Below are positions 37,098 through 45,060 of a stretch of DNA of 64,000 bases, piece after piece; the stretch's first letter is position 1; each line of letters starts with the position of its first letter. The stretch covers positions 186,001-250,000 of the forward strand of contig NZ_CP023275.1 of the NCBI RefSeq assembly GCF_002309535.1, in the 5' to 3' direction. The position numbers and the translations under genes were made by a program. The notes beneath the pieces are model-generated. The model saw only the letters and a program-made list of their open reading frames with translations, did no database searches and was not told the origin of the DNA. This stretch comes from Sulfurospirillum diekertiae (GTDB lineage Bacteria; Campylobacterota; Campylobacteria; Campylobacterales; Sulfurospirillaceae).

Positions 37098-37480
37098 GGC
37101 GTTTCTGTCGCATCAATGACAACAAAAGAGAGGGCAACATCACTTTTATAGAGTTCTCTCTTGCTTGGCAATGAAAATCTACCAGACTTAATCAACACTT
37201 CTTCTACTTCACATACAATCCTTGAAGCCGTTGATTCACTCACACCATAATCAAATCCAATATGTTCAAGGGTGCGATACTCACGATAATAGCCAAGCAT
37301 CAAAAGTACTTTATTTTCTGGTGAAAGAGATCTCCTCCCTCCTACACCTAATCCTTTTTTACGATTCTCATCGTATTGCCTAAACACCTCTATCATTGCG
37401 TTAAATGTCTCTTCATTAACGCCAATATGGCGCTTAAAATCTTTGGGTTTATGCTTTTGCATTTGTTCATATTTTTTCAT
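37019..37480 (-). CDS. IS5-family transposase, first frame (OrfA)
   Basis: N-terminal helix-turn-helix part (HTH_Tnp_4-like, with SESTASRIVCEVEEVL) and the first catalytic aspartate in VVIDATETPCQRP. I chose the ATG at 37480 (MKKYEQMQ), preceded by AAGAGG, rather than the TTG at 37492. Without frameshifting it ends 20 residues after the slippery site, in SVIPLKDRL, a sequence that does not resemble transposase. Confidence 0.88.
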   Translation of the reverse strand: MKKYEQMQKHKPKDFKRHIGVNEETFNAMIEVFRQYDENRKKGLGVGGRRSLSPENKVLLMLGYYREYRTLEHIGFDYGVSESTASRIVCEVEEVLIKSGRFSLPSKRELYKSDVALSFVVIDATETPCQRPKKSKESTTQVSKSVIPLKDRL

Positions 37481-37531
37481 GCCTCTTGCCAAGCATTTTT
37501 AGTGCCTTTTATTTGAGTTTTGCAAGATGTC

Positions 37532-37536
37532 TAGTA
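37532..37536. repeat. Target duplication, right copy
   Basis: TAGTA directly after the right inverted repeat; partner of 36613-36617. Confidence 0.8.
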
Positions 37537-38016
37537 AAAAAAGGGACTAAAAAACTTCCTCAAGCGGTGATTAGTATCTTTGTGAGTCGATTTGATCGCA
37601 AACTGGATGAACACTTCAAAAAAATTGATTTTGTTCTTTCACGCGTGGGGATTATGAACGCAATGAGAGCATATGAGCTTATTCAAAATGCACAGTTGCC
37701 AAATGTAAGAGCATTGTTTGCTAGCACCGGTGTTAAAGGTGATGAATTAAGCCCTGATTATTATATTCGCGAATTATTGCTTCCAAATTCGATTAATACA
37801 GCACCATTAGGAACGATTAAAGCTTTTATTGGCTCTTCTAAAGAGTGTGAATCTATTGAATTACGTTCTGATTGGATTGAAAACTTTTTTCACTCACTTG
37901 CAGCAAATGGCGTTGATATGAATGCCGTATGCGATGAGTTAATGGATGAAGGGTTAAGTGCCTTTAAAGATGCTTTTGTGGAGATTTTAGACGAACTAAA
38001 ATAGCAAGGAAATCCG

Positions 38017-39216
38017 ATGCAAAACGGGGTAAATGTTAGCGAACTTACGTTTGAGATGACCAAAAAGCTCAAATTTTATTTGAGTAAATTGGTAGAGCAT
38101 CGCGGAAGTGATTTACATGTAAAAACGGGAACGACGATTCGCGGGCGAATCAACGGTGAAATTGTCTCTTTTTCTAGAGAGGTTCTTGCGTATCAGGATG
38201 GTCTTACATTAGCAAAAGAGCTTCTTCGAAGTCGTTTCCCTGAATTGGTTGAGAAAAAAAATATTGACTTTACGTTTAAACTCAACGATGAGTACCGATT
38301 TCGTGTCAATATGTTTTTTCAAGTAGATGGTGTCTCAGCGGTTTTTAGAACAATTCCGATGGTACTTCCAACCATAGAATCCCTTCATTTACCTACTATT
38401 ATTAATACACTTTGTGATCTTCCTCGTGGACTTATCTTAGTGACAGGTCCTACGGGATCAGGTAAAACAACCACACTGGCTTCCATGATTAATCGCATCA
38501 ATAAAACACAAAAAAAACATATTATTACGATTGAAGATCCTGTGGAGTTTATTTATAAAGACGAACTATGTGTGGTGAACCAACGTGCGATTGGTCAAGA
38601 TGCTATTTCGTTTTCGGATGCTTTACGTGCAGCACTGCGTGAAGATCCCGATGTTATTTTAGTCGGTGAGATGAGAGACCTTGAAACGATTGAAACAGCG
38701 ATGCATGCGGCAGAAACAGGTCACTTAGTGCTCTCCACGTTGCATACGGTGGACGCAAAAGAGACTATAGGACGTATTATTGGTATGTTTCCGGGAAGTG
38801 AACAAAACCGCATTAAGATGTCATTAGCATCTGTTTTACAAGGGGTTATTGCACAACGGTTGGTTAAAACAGTCGATCATGGACGAACTGCTGCCGTTGA
38901 GATCTTGGTCAAAAATGCGAGAATTGAAGCACTGATTTTAGAAGATCGAGAAGGTGAAATCCCTGATGCTATTAAAGAGGGGAAAGATGTTTATAAAACA
39001 CAAACATTTGATCAAGCTCTTTTAGGATTATATGCAGAAGGCAAAATTGCGCGTGAAGAAGCCATCCAAAGTTCTACCAGCCGCAATGATATTACAATGG
39101 CTTTGGATTTTTACGATGCCGATAAAAGCCAAAAAGAGACACGCAAAGAAACTGTAAGGGTCAGTCTTAAAGAGCTTAAAGAAAATGATAAAGACATTAT
39201 TGGTTTAAAACAATAA
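38017..39216 (+). CDS. pilT: PilT-type twitching/retraction ATPase
   Basis: Hexameric ATPase that retracts type IV pili; it may serve twitching or DNA uptake. An N-terminal PAS-like domain (with SDLHVKTG, the usual ASDLH motif) precedes the RecA-like core: Walker [10 protein letters not shown] (144-152), Asp box EDPVEF, Walker B DPDVILVGEMRDLETI and His box TGHLVLSTLHT. 399 residues, with a charged C-terminal tail of about 40 residues beyond the usual end. No other pilus gene is nearby. It contains one exact palindrome. Confidence 0.92.
   Translation: MQNGVNVSELTFEMTKKLKFYLSKLVEHRGSDLHVKTGTTIRGRINGEIVSFSREVLAYQDGLTLAKELLRSRFPELVEKKNIDFTFKLNDEYRFRVNMFFQVDGVSAVFRTIPMVLPTIESLHLPTIINTLCDLPRGLILVTGPTGSGKTTTLASMINRINKTQKKHIITIEDPVEFIYKDELCVVNQRAIGQDAISFSDALRAALREDPDVILVGEMRDLETIETAMHAAETGHLVLSTLHTVDAKETIGRIIGMFPGSEQNRIKMSLASVLQGVIAQRLVKTVDHGRTAAVEILVKNARIEALILEDREGEIPDAIKEGKDVYKTQTFDQALLGLYAEGKIAREEAIQSSTSRNDITMALDFYDADKSQKETRKETVRVSLKELKENDKDIIGLKQ
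38112..38123. repeat. TTTACATGTAAA palindrome, copy 8
   Basis: Exact copy in pilT, read as SDLHVKTG, at a site where Asp-Leu-His is conserved in the family. Confidence 0.9.
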
Positions 39217-39282
39217 AAGATTTATACATCTTTTAGGTTCAATTTTGTACAATTAGCCCCTTATTTTTTATAAAGGAAAACT

Positions 39283-39819
39283 ATGTTAGAAGGCATCATT
39301 AGAGATAGTATCGAAAAAAAGGCTACTAAAGCGCTTCGTAGAGATGGATATCTAATTGCTAATATTTACGGTAAGGGTGAACAAAACATCAATGCTGCAT
39401 TTAAAGCAAACGAATTCATCAAAGCAGCAAAGAACAAAGAGACTCTTATTTTCCCAGTAAAAGTTGCTGGTAAAGAGTACAATGTTGTGATCCAAGATTA
39501 TCAAAGAGACCCTGTAAATAGCAACCTTTTACATGTCGATTTACGTATTGCACTCCCAGGTGTTTTAAGTAAATATTTAGTCCCTGTTCTTCTTGAAGGT
39601 ATTCCCGTAGGTACAAAAAACAAAGGTGTTCTAATCCAATCTAAAAAACGTTTAGCCGTTAAATGTACAGCTGAAAACTTACCAAATAGTTTTATTATTG
39701 ATGTAAGTAATCTTGATGTAGGCGCGACTGTTTTGGTCCGTGATATTCCCGTTCCAGCAAACGTCACCATTATGGATGAGACACGTGTTTCTGTTGCCGG
39801 AGTTATTAAAGCGAAGTAA
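39283..39819 (+). CDS. rplY: 50S ribosomal protein L25/Ctc
   Basis: 5S rRNA-binding protein of the long (CTC) type: an N-terminal L25 domain (about 1-90) and a C-terminal TL5-like beta domain (about 95-178, with [16 protein letters not shown]). 178 residues. It is preceded by a probable -10 (TACAAT) about 35 bases upstream and by AAAGGAAAA. It is followed nine bases later by pth, a pairing common across bacteria. A weak palindrome variant occurs at 39528. Confidence 0.96.
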   Translation: MLEGIIRDSIEKKATKALRRDGYLIANIYGKGEQNINAAFKANEFIKAAKNKETLIFPVKVAGKEYNVVIQDYQRDPVNSNLLHVDLRIALPGVLSKYLVPVLLEGIPVGTKNKGVLIQSKKRLAVKCTAENLPNSFIIDVSNLDVGATVLVRDIPVPANVTIMDETRVSVAGVIKAK

Positions 39820-39828
39820 CGCGAACTC

Positions 39829-40404
39829 ATGACACTGATCGTAGGGCTTGGGAATCCAGACTTACAGTATAAAAATAATCGACATAACGTCGGTTTTATG
39901 GTCATCGATGCATTGCTCGATGACCAGTCTTCATGCGAAAAAATCACCAAAGCCAATTTCAAAGGCGAGCTTTTTAAAGCCCCCTCCATGCTTCTTCTTA
40001 AACCAGCAACGTATATGAATCTTTCTGGAGAGAGTGTACGTGCCGTGGATGACTACTTTAAGCCCGATCAAATTATTGTTATTCATGATGATTTAGACTT
40101 ACCCTTTGGAACACTTCGCTTTAAGATAGGTGGTGGGCATGGTGGACACAATGGACTTCGCTCTATTGATGCTCATATAGGACCTGAATACATTAGGGTA
40201 CGTATTGGTATTGGGAAGCCCTCTTTAAAAAGCGATGTAGCCAAGTATGTACTCTCTGATTTTTCAGCGTGTCAAAGAGAATTTTTACCTGGAATTCTTT
40301 TACATGTAAAAAAAAGCGTTAAAGCATTACTCACCGGGGATTTAAAAGAAGTTTCGCTACAATACTCGCTTAAACAAACTCTATGTGATGAGGATAAGGC
40401 ATGA
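39829..40404 (+). CDS. pth: Peptidyl-tRNA hydrolase
   Basis: Recycles peptidyl-tRNA dropped by the ribosome. Motifs: VGLGNPDLQYKNNRHNVGF with the catalytic histidine in RHNVG, KPATYMNLSG, VIHDDLDLPFG and GGHGGHNGLRSI. 191 residues. The last four bases overlap the start of the LptF/G gene. One exact palindrome lies near the 3' end. Confidence 0.97.
   Translation: MTLIVGLGNPDLQYKNNRHNVGFMVIDALLDDQSSCEKITKANFKGELFKAPSMLLLKPATYMNLSGESVRAVDDYFKPDQIIVIHDDLDLPFGTLRFKIGGGHGGHNGLRSIDAHIGPEYIRVRIGIGKPSLKSDVAKYVLSDFSACQREFLPGILLHVKKSVKALLTGDLKEVSLQYSLKQTLCDEDKA
40299..40310. repeat. TTTACATGTAAA palindrome, copy 9
   Basis: Exact copy in pth, read as ILLHVKKSV near the C-terminus. Confidence 0.9.
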
Positions 40405-41459
40405 AACTTTTTGAGAAATATATTATTCAAAATTATCTCAAAAACTTCTTCGTTATATTCATTGCACTCGATCTTTTCTATGTGGGCGTTGATCTTCTAA
40501 CCAACTACAACAACATTCCTGATTCTGCAAATTTACAGATTCTTTATGCACTTTTTCAAGGCATGAATGCTGTCAATTACGTGCTTCCTCTTTCTATCGT
40601 TTTTGGTATGATTGTAACTTATTTTGGCATGATTAAGTCAAATGAACTTATCTGTATGTATGCTTCAAGTATTAGTAAACGTTCTCTTGTTAAACCGTTT
40701 TTTATTACTTCCTTAGTCTTGACACTTTCTTATATTGGACTCAATTGTACAGAATTTGCATACGCTTATGAATATAGTTCTAATCTTAAAAAATACAACA
40801 GTATTTCCAATAGCGCCGAAGATCTATTCTTAAAAAACAACAATCAATATATTTATTTCAAAAAACTTGATCCTCTAAAGCAAGTAGCGTATGATGTGAC
40901 TATCTTTGAAGTTGATAACGTTGATTTAACGAAAGTAATTCGCGCTTCCGTAGCTACTTTTGTTGATAATCATTGGATTTTGGAACATGTGAGCATTACC
41001 CATAAGCCCAAAGTTTCTTCATTAGATGACGAAGGTTTTCGTATTGAAAATGTTGAAAAATTGAAAATGATGGAAAATTTTAAACCTAAAATTATGGATA
41101 ATGTATATCAAAGTGAATATGCCCTTTCTATTAGCGATGGTATAGATGCCTTACGTTTTTTTGATAACCAAAATGTCAATACAAGTAAAATCAAAGCAAC
41201 ACTTTTTTATCAGCTTTTCTTCCCATTTTTTGCTCCTTTCTTAATCGTTGTTTTGTATTATAAAGCGCCAATGATGGGGCGTTATTTTAATATGGCACTT
41301 GTTGCTTCTTCTTTCGCTTTTGTAACTCTCGTTGTCTGGAGTGGACTCTTTTTATTAAGTCGTTTAGCGGCTAATGGCGTTATACTCTCCGAAATTGCTA
41401 TTTTATTTCCTATAATACTTCTTGTTGGTATTGCCGCTTATTTTTATTCCAAACGCTAA
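40401..41459 (+). CDS. LptF/LptG-family permease (lipopolysaccharide export)
   Basis: Inner-membrane protein of the YjgP/YjgQ family, a transmembrane subunit of the LptBFGC machine that lifts LPS to the periplasmic bridge. It has about six transmembrane helices, three before and three after a periplasmic beta-jellyroll domain (about residues 125-260). The N-terminus EKYIIQNYLKNFFVIF is typical. 352 residues. Whether it is LptF or LptG cannot be decided from the sequence alone. It overlaps pth by four bases. Confidence 0.85.
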   Translation: MKLFEKYIIQNYLKNFFVIFIALDLFYVGVDLLTNYNNIPDSANLQILYALFQGMNAVNYVLPLSIVFGMIVTYFGMIKSNELICMYASSISKRSLVKPFFITSLVLTLSYIGLNCTEFAYAYEYSSNLKKYNSISNSAEDLFLKNNNQYIYFKKLDPLKQVAYDVTIFEVDNVDLTKVIRASVATFVDNHWILEHVSITHKPKVSSLDDEGFRIENVEKLKMMENFKPKIMDNVYQSEYALSISDGIDALRFFDNQNVNTSKIKATLFYQLFFPFFAPFLIVVLYYKAPMMGRYFNMALVASSFAFVTLVVWSGLFLLSRLAANGVILSEIAILFPIILLVGIAAYFYSKR

Positions 41460-41556
41460 AAAGGTTTAATTATTTTTTGTTAAACTTTTTGATAGAATAG
41501 ATAAATAGTGTTATCTAATGGGTCTTCTTTTGCAATACCCTCATTTAAGGTTTAAA

Positions 41557-42762
41557 ATGACGAAATTCTCTGCATTAGCACAAAAATATGGTACTCCTTT
41601 ATACGTTTATGATTTTGACACAATTGCTCAAAAGTTTTTATTACTAAAAGAGTCCTTTAAAGCACGCAAATCTCTCATCTGTTTTGCTGTAAAATCAAAC
41701 TCTAATCTCTCTGTGTTGAAACATATAGCAAGCCTAGGTGCAGGATGTGATTGTGTTTCTATAGGCGAAGTTAAGCGCGCTTTAGTTGCCGGTATCCCAA
41801 AATATAAAATTATTTTTAGTGGCGTGGGTAAACGAGACGATGAAATCGAAGAGGCACTTCAAAATGATATTTTGATGCTGAATCTTGAGAGTGAAGAAGA
41901 GATGAATCGTGTTGAGATGATTGCATCCAAACTAGGGGTGGTTGCACGCATTAGTATCCGTGTCAATCCTAATATTGACCCAAAAACACATCCGTATATT
42001 TCAACGGGTCTTCATGAAAATAAATTTGGTGTTGATTTGGAAAGTGCAAAACGGATGTATATTTATGCCAAAAATAGTAGTTCACTTGACCCTGTCGGTA
42101 TCCATTTTCACATTGGAAGTCAAATAACAGAAGTGGAGCCATTTAAAGAAGCAGCTCTTGTTCTGGCTAACTTGCTTCGTAACCTTAAAGCGCTCAAGAT
42201 TGATATTAAGTTTTTTGATGTGGGTGGTGGAATTGGTATTCAGTACAAAGATGAAACAACGGTTCCACTTTATGAGTATGCGCAGTCAATTTTTAGTGCG
42301 CTGAGCGGTTTAGATGTGACACTTGTATGCGAACCAGGACGTTATTTGGTTGGAGAAAGTGGTTACTTCTTAACACGCGTATTGTATGAAAAAAACAATG
42401 GCTTTAAACGCTTTGTCATCGTAGATGGTGCGATGAATGATCTAATTCGCCCTAGCCTTTACCATGCCTATCATGCGATTGATGTGGAAGGGAAAGAAAA
42501 CAAAGCTACAACAAAGTGTGATGTGGTTGGGCCTATTTGTGAAAGTGGTGACTTTCTTGCTAAGGATATTGAATTACCCGCTCTTGAACATGATGATCTC
42601 TTAATTGTTAAAAGTGCGGGAGCGTATGGCTTTACGATGAGCAGTAATTATAATACACGCTCACGTGTTGCAGAAATTGCACTTCAAAATGGCGAAGATC
42701 GCTTAATTCGCCAACGTGAAAGCTTTGAAGATGTGATTGCTCTGGAGAAAGCATATTTATGA
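41557..42762 (+). CDS. lysA: Diaminopimelate decarboxylase
   Basis: PLP enzyme of the last step of lysine synthesis. The Schiff-base lysine K46 is in CFAVKSNSN; other motifs are HFHIGSQI, FDVGGGIGI, CEPGRYLVG and AGAYGFTMSSNYN. 401 residues from the ATG at 41557, which follows TAAGG and matches the family's N-terminus; an in-frame ATG at 41518 would add 13 unlikely residues. The stop overlaps a short ORF (ATGA). Confidence 0.96.
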   Translation: MTKFSALAQKYGTPLYVYDFDTIAQKFLLLKESFKARKSLICFAVKSNSNLSVLKHIASLGAGCDCVSIGEVKRALVAGIPKYKIIFSGVGKRDDEIEEALQNDILMLNLESEEEMNRVEMIASKLGVVARISIRVNPNIDPKTHPYISTGLHENKFGVDLESAKRMYIYAKNSSSLDPVGIHFHIGSQITEVEPFKEAALVLANLLRNLKALKIDIKFFDVGGGIGIQYKDETTVPLYEYAQSIFSALSGLDVTLVCEPGRYLVGESGYFLTRVLYEKNNGFKRFVIVDGAMNDLIRPSLYHAYHAIDVEGKENKATTKCDVVGPICESGDFLAKDIELPALEHDDLLIVKSAGAYGFTMSSNYNTRSRVAEIALQNGEDRLIRQRESFEDVIALEKAYL

Positions 42763-42866
42763 ATGATTTAAGATTTGACATTTTTCAAAATAATTCGTTT
42801 AAGTTGTTGAAGGCATCAGAAAAAGCTTTACATGTAAAAGTATTTAGTGCCAACCATTGGGCATAG
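42759..42866 (+). CDS. Possible 35-residue small protein between lysA and pheA
   Basis: An ATG overlapping the lysA stop (ATGA) opens a 35-codon frame ending in TAG 12 bases before pheA. The product begins MNDLRFDIFQNNSF and ends VFSANHWA. Tight spacing on both sides argues for coupled translation, but there is no second line of evidence. In C. jejuni, as I recall, a HAD-like gene occupies this position, so this might be a remnant. It carries an exact palindrome. Confidence 0.35.
   Translation: MNDLRFDIFQNNSFKLLKASEKALHVKVFSANHWA
42827..42838. repeat. TTTACATGTAAA palindrome, copy 10
   Basis: Exact copy between lysA and pheA, inside the possible small ORF, where it reads KALHVKVF. Confidence 0.9.
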
Positions 42867-42878
42867 AAAAGGCAAATT

Positions 42879-43946
42879 ATGCAAACAATAGAACACTATA
42901 GAAAAAAGATTGATCATATTGACGACCAGATCTTAAAATTGCTCAATGAACGTATGGAACTGGTCAAAGAGATTGGTCGTGCCAAACAAACGAGTGGAAC
43001 AGCGATTTATCGACCTGAGCGCGAAAAAGAGATATTAGATCGTCTTAAAGGACTCAATGAAGGTGCTCTCAATCCTAAAGCGATCGATGCCATCTTTTTA
43101 GAAGTTTTTGCGGTCAGTCGTAACCTTGAGTTTCCTGAGAAAATTGCTTTTATGGGACCTGAGGGAAGTTATACGCATCAAGCGGCAGAGAGTCGTTTTG
43201 GCGCAATGGGCAGTTATATTGAGCTAAGCTCCATTGAAGCAGTCTTTCACGTCTTGGAAAATGGTGAAGCCAAATACGGTGTCGTTCCAGTAGAAAACAA
43301 TACAGCCGGTGCGGTAGGGACAACACTGGATTGTTTAGGAAAATTTAACTCAAAAATTGTGGCAGAACTTTACATGGATATTCATCACTCTTTTGCTACG
43401 GTATGTGAAGATATTAAAAAAGTGAAACGTATCTATTCGCATCCGCAAGGTTATAATCAGTGTCGAAAATTTTTAGAAGAACATATGCTTTTAGGGGTGG
43501 AATTCATTCCAACCAAGTCAACGGCAGAAGCAGCCAAAAAAGCAAGTGAAGATTATGATGCTGCGGCAATTTGTTCTCATATTGCTGCTAAATTATCGAA
43601 TCTGCCCGTCTTATTTGAAAAAATTGAAGACAATATGGCTAACCAAACACGCTTTTTGATTTTGAGTGATTTTAAAAATAAAAAAGGGATTCATAATAAA
43701 ACCTCCATTCTAGCAAAAACGGATGATAAGCCAGGTGGGTTGGTTGAGTTCTTGCAAACATTTCAAGATCAGAAGGTCAATCTTACCAAGATTGAATCAC
43801 GCCCAACGAAAGAGAAAGGGTTTCAGTCCATTTTTTATATGGATTTTGAAGGACACATTGATGATGAAAATGTCCAAAAAGTGATCGAAGAAAATAGAGA
43901 TAGATACGATATTAAATGGCTTGGAAGCTATATTTGTGGAGGATGA
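42879..43946 (+). CDS. pheA: Bifunctional chorismate mutase / prephenate dehydratase
   Basis: Phenylalanine synthesis. An AroQ-type chorismate mutase helix bundle (about 1-85, RKKIDHIDDQILKLLNERMELV), a prephenate dehydratase domain (about 93-275, with FMGPEGSYTHQAA and VPVENNTAGAV) and an ACT regulatory domain (about 285-355, with LTKIESRPTK). The ACT domain implies feedback inhibition by phenylalanine. 355 residues. It is followed three bases later by hisC. Confidence 0.96.
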   Translation: MQTIEHYRKKIDHIDDQILKLLNERMELVKEIGRAKQTSGTAIYRPEREKEILDRLKGLNEGALNPKAIDAIFLEVFAVSRNLEFPEKIAFMGPEGSYTHQAAESRFGAMGSYIELSSIEAVFHVLENGEAKYGVVPVENNTAGAVGTTLDCLGKFNSKIVAELYMDIHHSFATVCEDIKKVKRIYSHPQGYNQCRKFLEEHMLLGVEFIPTKSTAEAAKKASEDYDAAAICSHIAAKLSNLPVLFEKIEDNMANQTRFLILSDFKNKKGIHNKTSILAKTDDKPGGLVEFLQTFQDQKVNLTKIESRPTKEKGFQSIFYMDFEGHIDDENVQKVIEENRDRYDIKWLGSYICGG

Positions 43947-43949
43947 GAG

Positions 43950-45050
43950 ATGCAATTTAACGGTGTTTTAGACAATTTGAAAACGTATGAAGCGGGCAAA
44001 CCTATTGAACTTGTGGTACGAGAGTATGGTATTGAGCCCCAAGATGTTATTAAGCTTGCAAGCAATGAAAATCCAAGAGGCTGTAGCCCTAAAGTAATTG
44101 AAGCTGTACGTGCGGAAGCCATCCACATGAACCGTTATCCTGATGATAGTATGTATGAACTCAAAGAGGCTTTAGCGCGCAAGTATCATGTCGAAGATAA
44201 AAATATTATTATAGGCTCAGGAAGTGATCAAGTCATCGAGATGGCGATTCATGCCAAAGCGAACGCTAACAGCAAAGTTTTGATGGCAGGCATTACGTTT
44301 GCAATGTATGAGATTTATGCGCTTCAAACCGGTGCAAAAGTACTCAGGACTCCCTCCTCTCAACACAATCTTAAAGAGATGCTTGAAATATATAAAGCGA
44401 ATAAAGATATCTCCATTATTGTTCTTTGTATTCCCAATAACCCACTTGGTGAATGTTTGGATGCCAAAGAAGTGTATGCCTTTTTAGAGCAGATTGACAA
44501 AGAGACATTGGTGATCGTTGATGCTGCTTATTTGGAATATGCGCGCGTTAAAGATCCTGCTAAAAATATCGATGCACATGATTTGATCACGAAATATCCA
44601 AATGCCATTTACACAGGAACATTTTCTAAAGCCTATGGATTGGGCGGTATGCGTTGTGGATATGGCATTGCTCAACCTGCGATCATTCAAACCTTTTTGA
44701 AACTACGTGCACCTTTTAATATTACAAATTTGACTTTGAAAGCTGCGATTGTGGCTCTTAGTGATCAAGCCTTTGTGGATGCTTCTGTGAAAGAAAATTT
44801 TGAAGAAATGAAAGTGTATGAGGTGTTTGCAAAAGAGCTTGGATTTAGTATTATTGAGAGTTATACGAACTTTATTGTTTTAGCATTTGATGCCAGTAAA
44901 AACGCAGGAGTCATTGCACAAAAGTTGATGGAAAAGGGTATAATCGTTAGAAATTTAGGATCGTATGGTATGAATGCTATTCGCGTTACGATAGGAACAC
45001 CTGAGCAAAACGTACGCTTTTTTGAACTCTTTAAAACAATTTATAAGTAA
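43950..45050 (+). CDS. hisC: Histidinol-phosphate aminotransferase
   Basis: Fold-type I PLP aminotransferase of histidine synthesis; this subgroup often also accepts aromatic substrates, fitting its place after pheA. Motifs: [21 protein letters not shown], and the cofactor lysine in [17 protein letters not shown]. 366 residues. Downstream lies fliF, as in other Campylobacterota. Confidence 0.95.
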   Translation: MQFNGVLDNLKTYEAGKPIELVVREYGIEPQDVIKLASNENPRGCSPKVIEAVRAEAIHMNRYPDDSMYELKEALARKYHVEDKNIIIGSGSDQVIEMAIHAKANANSKVLMAGITFAMYEIYALQTGAKVLRTPSSQHNLKEMLEIYKANKDISIIVLCIPNNPLGECLDAKEVYAFLEQIDKETLVIVDAAYLEYARVKDPAKNIDAHDLITKYPNAIYTGTFSKAYGLGGMRCGYGIAQPAIIQTFLKLRAPFNITNLTLKAAIVALSDQAFVDASVKENFEEMKVYEVFAKELGFSIIESYTNFIVLAFDASKNAGVIAQKLMEKGIIVRNLGSYGMNAIRVTIGTPEQNVRFFELFKTIYK

Positions 45051-45060
45051 GAGAAAATAA

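Larger units (their letters stand above)
36618..37531 (-). mobile_element. IS5-family insertion sequence, 914 bp
   Basis: The ends are perfect 18-base inverted repeats: GACATCTTGCAAAACTCA at 36618-36635 and its complement at 37514-37531. Inside, two overlapping minus-strand frames encode one transposase through a probable frameshift. Size, two-frame layout and DDE spacing fit the IS427/IS1031 part of the IS5 family; the group is an inference. It is inserted in tal and flanked by TAGTA. Both ends and both frames look intact, so it may still be active. Confidence 0.92.
36087..38004 (+). pseudogene. tal: Transaldolase split by an insertion sequence
   Basis: Transaldolase of the pentose phosphate pathway. 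The 5' part (36087-36617) contains the N-terminal motif NAATSNPSIF and the Schiff-base lysine K130 in VMIKVPATEEG. The 3' part (37537-38004) resumes with KKGTKKLPQAVISIFVSRFD and runs to the normal end. Removing the element plus one copy of TAGTA restores one 332-residue frame with the junction ETLV-KKGT. Neither half shows other damage. The gene is therefore inactive unless the element excises. Confidence 0.95.

Noticed and set aside
37486-38004. Independent hypothetical gene after the insertion sequence
   Set aside because: Its first codons lie within the insertion-sequence end and the rest is the C-terminal part of transaldolase.
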